Shown here: positions 61,301 to 64,000 of the stretch, one piece after another | How the letters are laid out: every line of letters starts with the position of its first letter | Position numbering within the stretch: the stretch's first letter is position 1 | Made by a program: the position numbers and the translations under genes | Source: Pocillopora verrucosa | Lineage: Eukaryota; Cnidaria; Anthozoa; Scleractinia; Pocilloporidae | DNA: 64,000 nucleotides | Direction: 5' to 3' | NCBI RefSeq assembly: GCF_036669915.1 | Contig: NC_089315.1 | Span: forward strand, 9,572,874 to 9,636,873 | Notes under the pieces: model-generated | The model's input: the letters and a program-made list of their open reading frames with translations, nothing else | Database searches by the model: none | What the model was told of the DNA's origin: nothing

Positions 61301-63967
61301 AATTTGATAGTGTCCACTTGTCGTATCTGAAACCATTGATATGGCTTAGCTTACCAGATCGGGGCTTGAGTTCGACTTAGGCTTGACTTTGTCCAACGCT
61401 TGAGACAAATGTCTTTGAGAAATTCATCAAATCAGTTCTTTGTTTGTCTCCTTAGTTTATGCCAATTGTTGTGGTTATGTTTGCGATGGGAGCCGCCATG
61501 GGACAGTTTGGTTGTTACGCATACGATGGAGCCCTTAAATTGAGCTTTTCAAAGCTTTCTAATCAGACAGGAATGAAAATACCAACAGGGATTGATGTGC
61601 TCTTCAACATCCTCAGAGCGACGAGCCTTTTCCACATCTTCTATGGCTTCTGCCTAATTCTCGTGTTTCACATGAGTTTAATCTTCATGCTTCAAAGCTC
61701 CATGCGTGAATTCAATGGTATGTTAGAACAGTATAAAGTGCAGGGGCGGATCCAGGTTTTTATGAGAAGGGGGATGGGAGATAGAGAATACGTATTGGCT
61801 GTTAAACTATAAAGAGCATGAAGAAATCTGTCAGTCGGCTGCCCTGTTCCAGAGAGGAGCCAAGCGAGCCACACCCCTCCCCGGATCCTTCCGCGCCTAC
61901 AGTGTGGACGTAGTTCTCAATTAAGATTTTCTTAAGATGTTATTGTGTCCCAATGCATTCTGCTTAAAAGTTAAGGGATTTTAGAAGAAGAGTATATACG
62001 AAACTTGGGATATATTTCTTCTGTATCTACACATATCTTTACTCCTGACAAACATAAATCAGCTATATTTAAAGGAATCATCTCAACATTCCTTTCACCT
62101 TTTTCCTTCTATTTTTCAAACTACCCATTTCTAATTGTAGTCCTGTTAATCGATTGACTGAACAAAATACGGATTCCAACTGAAAAGGGCGATTATTGAT
62201 TTTGTTGAGCTACAATTCTGACTAACCTGTTTTTTAGACGCTACTGTTCATTTGGTGCCTTTTGAGTAAAACTGATATGCGACTTTCGATGTCTTTTTCA
62301 TTTTTTTTACAGATCGTATGGGTAAACTTTTCCGTGAAAACCCAATTCAAATCGCTTTCCCTGAAGCTGTCAATCTATTCTCTGCAAGAGCAAAATTTGT
62401 CCGTGAAGGGAGTCAAAAGAGCACGGTAAGATAACATTGTTTAATAATATTCATTGAAGAAATACAGTTTGCTGTGTATGTTGGTAGACGACGACCTTTT
62501 TCTTGTTCATCATAATTCCAAGTTCTGTGAGAGGGCAAATGATTAATGCAAGGTACCAATAATATGCCGCACGCTATTATGCCAGAAAATTACTAATGCT
62601 TTATTACATGGCACTGATAGTACTGCACTTCTCATTTAGCTCCGCTGTATGGCAATATTTTAAATCTTAACTTTGCTCCGCTATGTGGCATCTTTTTCAT
62701 CTTAGCATTTCTAGTCTCCATTGTGTCGCCTTTATCTCAGTTATGGTAATTATTTGCAGCAGATGTGTTTATATCTTAAGCAACAAGCCTATTTAATTTA
62801 TCTAGAATATCTTTACGATTCATTGACTGTAAATTAGGGGGACCAATATTCTTTATTACTGGAGTAGTTCTTCGAGAACAATATTCAGTGTAAACTCGTT
62901 AGGATAATGACCGCTTGAAGGTGGAATTCCACAGACGAATAGATAAGAATAGTTTCTTTTCTTAACGAACCAACTGTAGCAATTCAAGAGTTCGTATTAA
63001 ACACACTGCTTGTTTTGCTGTAAGCACACAACAGCTTTCTTTTTAGATAAAATTCATCACTTAGCTCGCCATTTATGTAAGAGGCCTTTCAGTTCCATCA
63101 TCGAGTCTTTAGCCATTTGATATCTTTTCATTTTACAGGTTGTTCTTACCACTCTCTTGGTCGCCTGTAGTGCTTCCTTCGTTCTTAATGCTTACAACTT
63201 TTTATTCCTGAAACGCTTTGCTATTTACGTGTGGTTCGCCATCGCTCCCCTCATCTGGGTGGTTTGTCCTCTGACCGGAGCGGCCTGGGTTACTAAGACT
63301 TACGTGAGGTACAAGTTAGTGGTGGTGAATGCGTGGGTGGATATACCTGAGGTATGATGGTTTTTTCTTCTCTTGACGTTGCTCAGTGTAAATGATTCAG
63401 ACGTTCATAATTGAGACTTGAACTCTCATTTTACTCAATCAATCAAAGAAACAACAACAACAACAACAAACAGAAACAAAATCTCGATTTTCACAACGAC
63501 GATTTCCTTTTCTTTTATTGGTCGTTGTGATTTTTAAGTTTAGTTTCGCGACACACAATCTGATCGCAATTTATCATTATTTCTGTAGTGTTAGGATCAG
63601 TTTCTTGAACTAAATTAAGAATTTATTGTTTTGCTGAATTACATAAATATCACAAATGCTATAAGGAAAATGACGAACACCCTTTGAATAACCACGATAA
63701 TGGTCCAATCTACAGGAACACGAACTTGAGGCTTCTGCGCATGACTACCTGCATCAGACCAACTCTGACGGTCGCTCCAGGTCTCCCTCTCCTTCCCTAA
63801 AGAAGAAATGGGGCTCTACAATAAAACGGTTAGGACAGAAGGAACCAGTACAGCAATCTACCACAAAGGGGAAGGATTTTGTTGGAGTTAATAATCCAGG
63901 CTATAAGGGCGACGATACCAACAAAACTACAGTCCCAACTGAAACAAAAAGATCAAATTCGAGGTAA
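58373..63967 (+). CDS. Unrecognised multi-pass membrane protein
   Basis: Five exons: 58373-58876, 61456-61717, 62313-62425, 63139-63351 and 63716-63967. Phases join to 447 residues with a TAA stop. The start (MADVELANAANGTTARW) is the first ATG of exon 1. About six membrane helices are visible: near residues 88-109 and 115-137 in exon 1, two in exon 2 (VVVMFAMGAAMGQFGCYAY and LFHIFYGFCLILVFHMSLIF), and two in exon 4 (TTLLVACSASFVLNAYNFLF and FAIYVWFAIAPLIWVVCPLT). The roughly 85-residue N-terminus and the Ser/Lys-rich C-terminal tail (SDGRSRSPSPSLKKKW) would lie on the same side if all six helices are real. I recognise no family and infer no function beyond a membrane location. The stop overlaps a possible donor (GAG-GTAATC), so the gene could continue beyond the right edge. 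Confidence 0.75.
60429..60650 (+). repeat. Probable tRNA-derived SINE
   Basis: The sequence GAGAGAACTCGCCTCTAACC, then GGCTCGGTTCCCAC, then ATCTGGGTTCAGTTTGTTGT resembles a tRNA-headed SINE type I know from marine invertebrates, with a B-box-like GGCTCGGTTCC. The A-box is weak. It is in intron 1 of the membrane-protein gene. Confidence 0.5.
61741..61902. mobile_element. Short MITE-like insertion next to exon 2
   Basis: The left end CAGGGGCGGATCCAGG and the right end (read on the other strand) CTGTAGGCGCGGAAGGATCC are imperfect inverted copies. It begins 23 bases after the exon 2 donor of the membrane-protein gene. No clear target duplication was found. Confidence 0.5.
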
Positions 63968-64000
63968 TCTTTCTCAGTAGTCCAGCGGTCAGTGCACTTG

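Overview
The window is metazoan nuclear DNA, most likely from a cnidarian of the stony coral or sea anemone type. Genes are split by short GT-AG introns, intergenic DNA is AT-rich, and introns carry many short dispersed repeats. The protein set is animal: glomulin, the piRNA 2'-O-methyltransferase HENMT1, the GPI transamidase subunit PIGK, an AK5-type adenylate kinase and a multi-death-domain protein. The species call is an inference from gene content and repeat style. No bacterial, CRISPR or rRNA features were seen.

Layout, left to right. About 1-10.7 kb (minus) is a gene with a large unfamiliar N-terminal exon, an acidic/proline-rich linker and three consecutive death-domain exons; its 3' end lies beyond the left edge or was not found. 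Its longest intron holds two blocks of GATC-rich tandem repeats. 12.1-13.2 kb (minus) is an unrecognised basic protein whose reading frame is cut by one in-frame TGA. 15.2-25.0 kb (minus) is glomulin in 20 exons. A 1.3 kb terminal-inverted-repeat element sits just upstream of it, before a single-exon LRAT-domain membrane protein at 26.9-27.8 kb (plus). 29.4-35.0 kb (minus) is HENMT1, head-to-head with a single-exon RING-H2 gene at 35.4-36.3 kb (plus). 37.4-42.0 kb (minus) is PIGK, head-to-head with AK5 at 42.4-54.3 kb (plus), which encodes four adenylate kinase modules built from repeated exon sets. A decayed Penelope-like retroelement fills 55.0-56.8 kb (minus). 58.4-64.0 kb (plus) is an unrecognised six-helix membrane protein.

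The genes are not one pathway: ubiquitin-ligase control (GLMN, RING-H2), small-RNA methylation (HENMT1), GPI anchoring (PIGK), nucleotide phosphotransfer (AK5) and probable innate signalling (death domains). The shared theme is position. Human GLMN, HENMT1, PIGK and AK5 are all on chromosome 1p, and PIGK/AK5 are neighbours transcribed divergently there too, so the window seems to preserve very old animal linkage.

Exon coordinates for the spliced genes were worked out by hand from splice consensus, phase continuity and remembered similarity to human proteins. In GLMN, HENMT1, PIGK, AK5 and the membrane-protein gene all exon phases join without a frame break. No transcript data or database search was available.
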